Source: Candidatus Tayloriibacteriota bacterium (lineage in GTDB: Bacteria; Patescibacteriota; Minisyncoccia; Phycocordibacterales; PALSA-1337). Taken from it: 11,250 nucleotides of DNA. A program made the translations under genes and the position numbers. Location: positions 1-11,250 of the forward strand of contig JAPLZH010000004.1 of the NCBI GenBank assembly GCA_026395105.1, in the 5' to 3' direction. Each line of letters begins with the position of its first letter. The stretch's first letter is position 1. Below, one piece after another: positions 11,122 to 11,250 of the stretch. Under the pieces are notes generated by a model, which made no database searches, was not told the DNA's origin, and saw nothing but the letters and a program-made list of their open reading frames with translations.

Positions 11122-11250
11122 CTACCCCTCAAGTAGGACACTCGAACTTAATAATGAATAATACTCTGTTGCTGTCCTAAACTCAATACACTCCCTAGGT
11201 CGGTCATTCAAGAAGGAATGGATTTCATCTAAATCTTCTTGAGTAACGGT
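11122..11250 (-). mobile_element. IS30-family transposase, C-terminal part (cut by window edge)
   Basis: The minus strand encodes 42 residues before a TAG at 11122-11124. The segment DLDEIHSFLNDRPRECIEF then RTATEYY matches the conserved C-terminus of IS30-family DDE transposases (family pattern 'LN.RPRK.L.(F/Y)(R/K)TP.E.(F/Y)'). Two points are unusual: Ala replaces Pro in 'RTP', and Cys-Ile replaces the common Arg-Leu. The protein continues about 12 residues further (SLLSSSVLLEG). The rest of the gene, with the catalytic Asp residues, lies beyond the window, so it is unknown whether the copy is intact. It marks a mobile-element boundary next to the glycosyltransferase operon. Confidence 0.8.

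Noticed and set aside
1..11250. CRISPR array or rRNA genes
   Set aside because: No regularly spaced direct repeats and no rRNA-like conserved stretches were seen on either strand.

Overview
The window reads as a piece of an AT-rich, gene-dense bacterial genome, most probably a member of the Candidate Phyla Radiation (Patescibacteria, Parcubacteria-like). This is an inference from several observations: a membrane-anchored FG-GAP-like protein of a type I associate with these genomes, a DUF5678-like/retropepsin-like gene pair, an orphan tRNA-dependent cyclodipeptide synthase, start codons without Shine-Dalgarno sequences, and -10 boxes placed only 6-9 bases before start codons (predicted leaderless mRNAs). 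TGA acts as a normal stop (the AlkD-like gene ends on it at its expected length), which argues against the Gracilibacteria/Absconditabacteria code.

Layout. 1-420: a degraded or non-ATG coding stretch. 464-1344: two adjoining small membrane-protein genes. 1345-1804: a gene-poor segment with a tRNA-Leu(UAA) on the minus strand, clasped by a perfect 19-bp inverted repeat. 1805-2164: a small protein with YadA-head-like repeats and a helical tail, with a perfect hairpin inside the gene. 2238-3218 (minus): a CDP-glycerol glycerophosphotransferase-like enzyme, divergent from a Nudix hydrolase (3316-3702), which is followed by an unknown membrane-anchored protein (3769-4416) and an APH/choline-kinase-fold phosphotransferase (4426-5403). 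5448-6032: the anchored FG-GAP-like protein. 6034-6144: a startless C-terminal coding remnant. 6169-6864: cyclodipeptide synthase, convergent with a six-helix membrane protein (6871-7455, minus). 7547-8946: tightly packed DUF5678-like, retropepsin-like and AlkD-like genes. 8979-11021: an operon GT2 - VTT/DedA-like membrane protein - GT2. 11122-11250 (minus): the C-terminal end of an IS30-family transposase, cut by the window edge.

The left two thirds look like accessory DNA: short orphan genes, gene remnants, isolated transcription units and envelope or small-molecule functions. The right third (7547-11021) looks more stable, in two head-to-tail units with zero to one-base junctions. The functional theme is cell surface and membrane (two GT2 enzymes, VTT protein, CDP-glycerol transferase-like enzyme, anchored proteins), plus one specialised metabolite enzyme that takes aminoacyl-tRNAs away from translation. 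The most striking points are the cyclodipeptide synthase, with an Asn at the position that normally marks the NYH subfamily but a Tyr-Pro pair that marks XYP, and the tRNA gene held in a long perfect inverted repeat.
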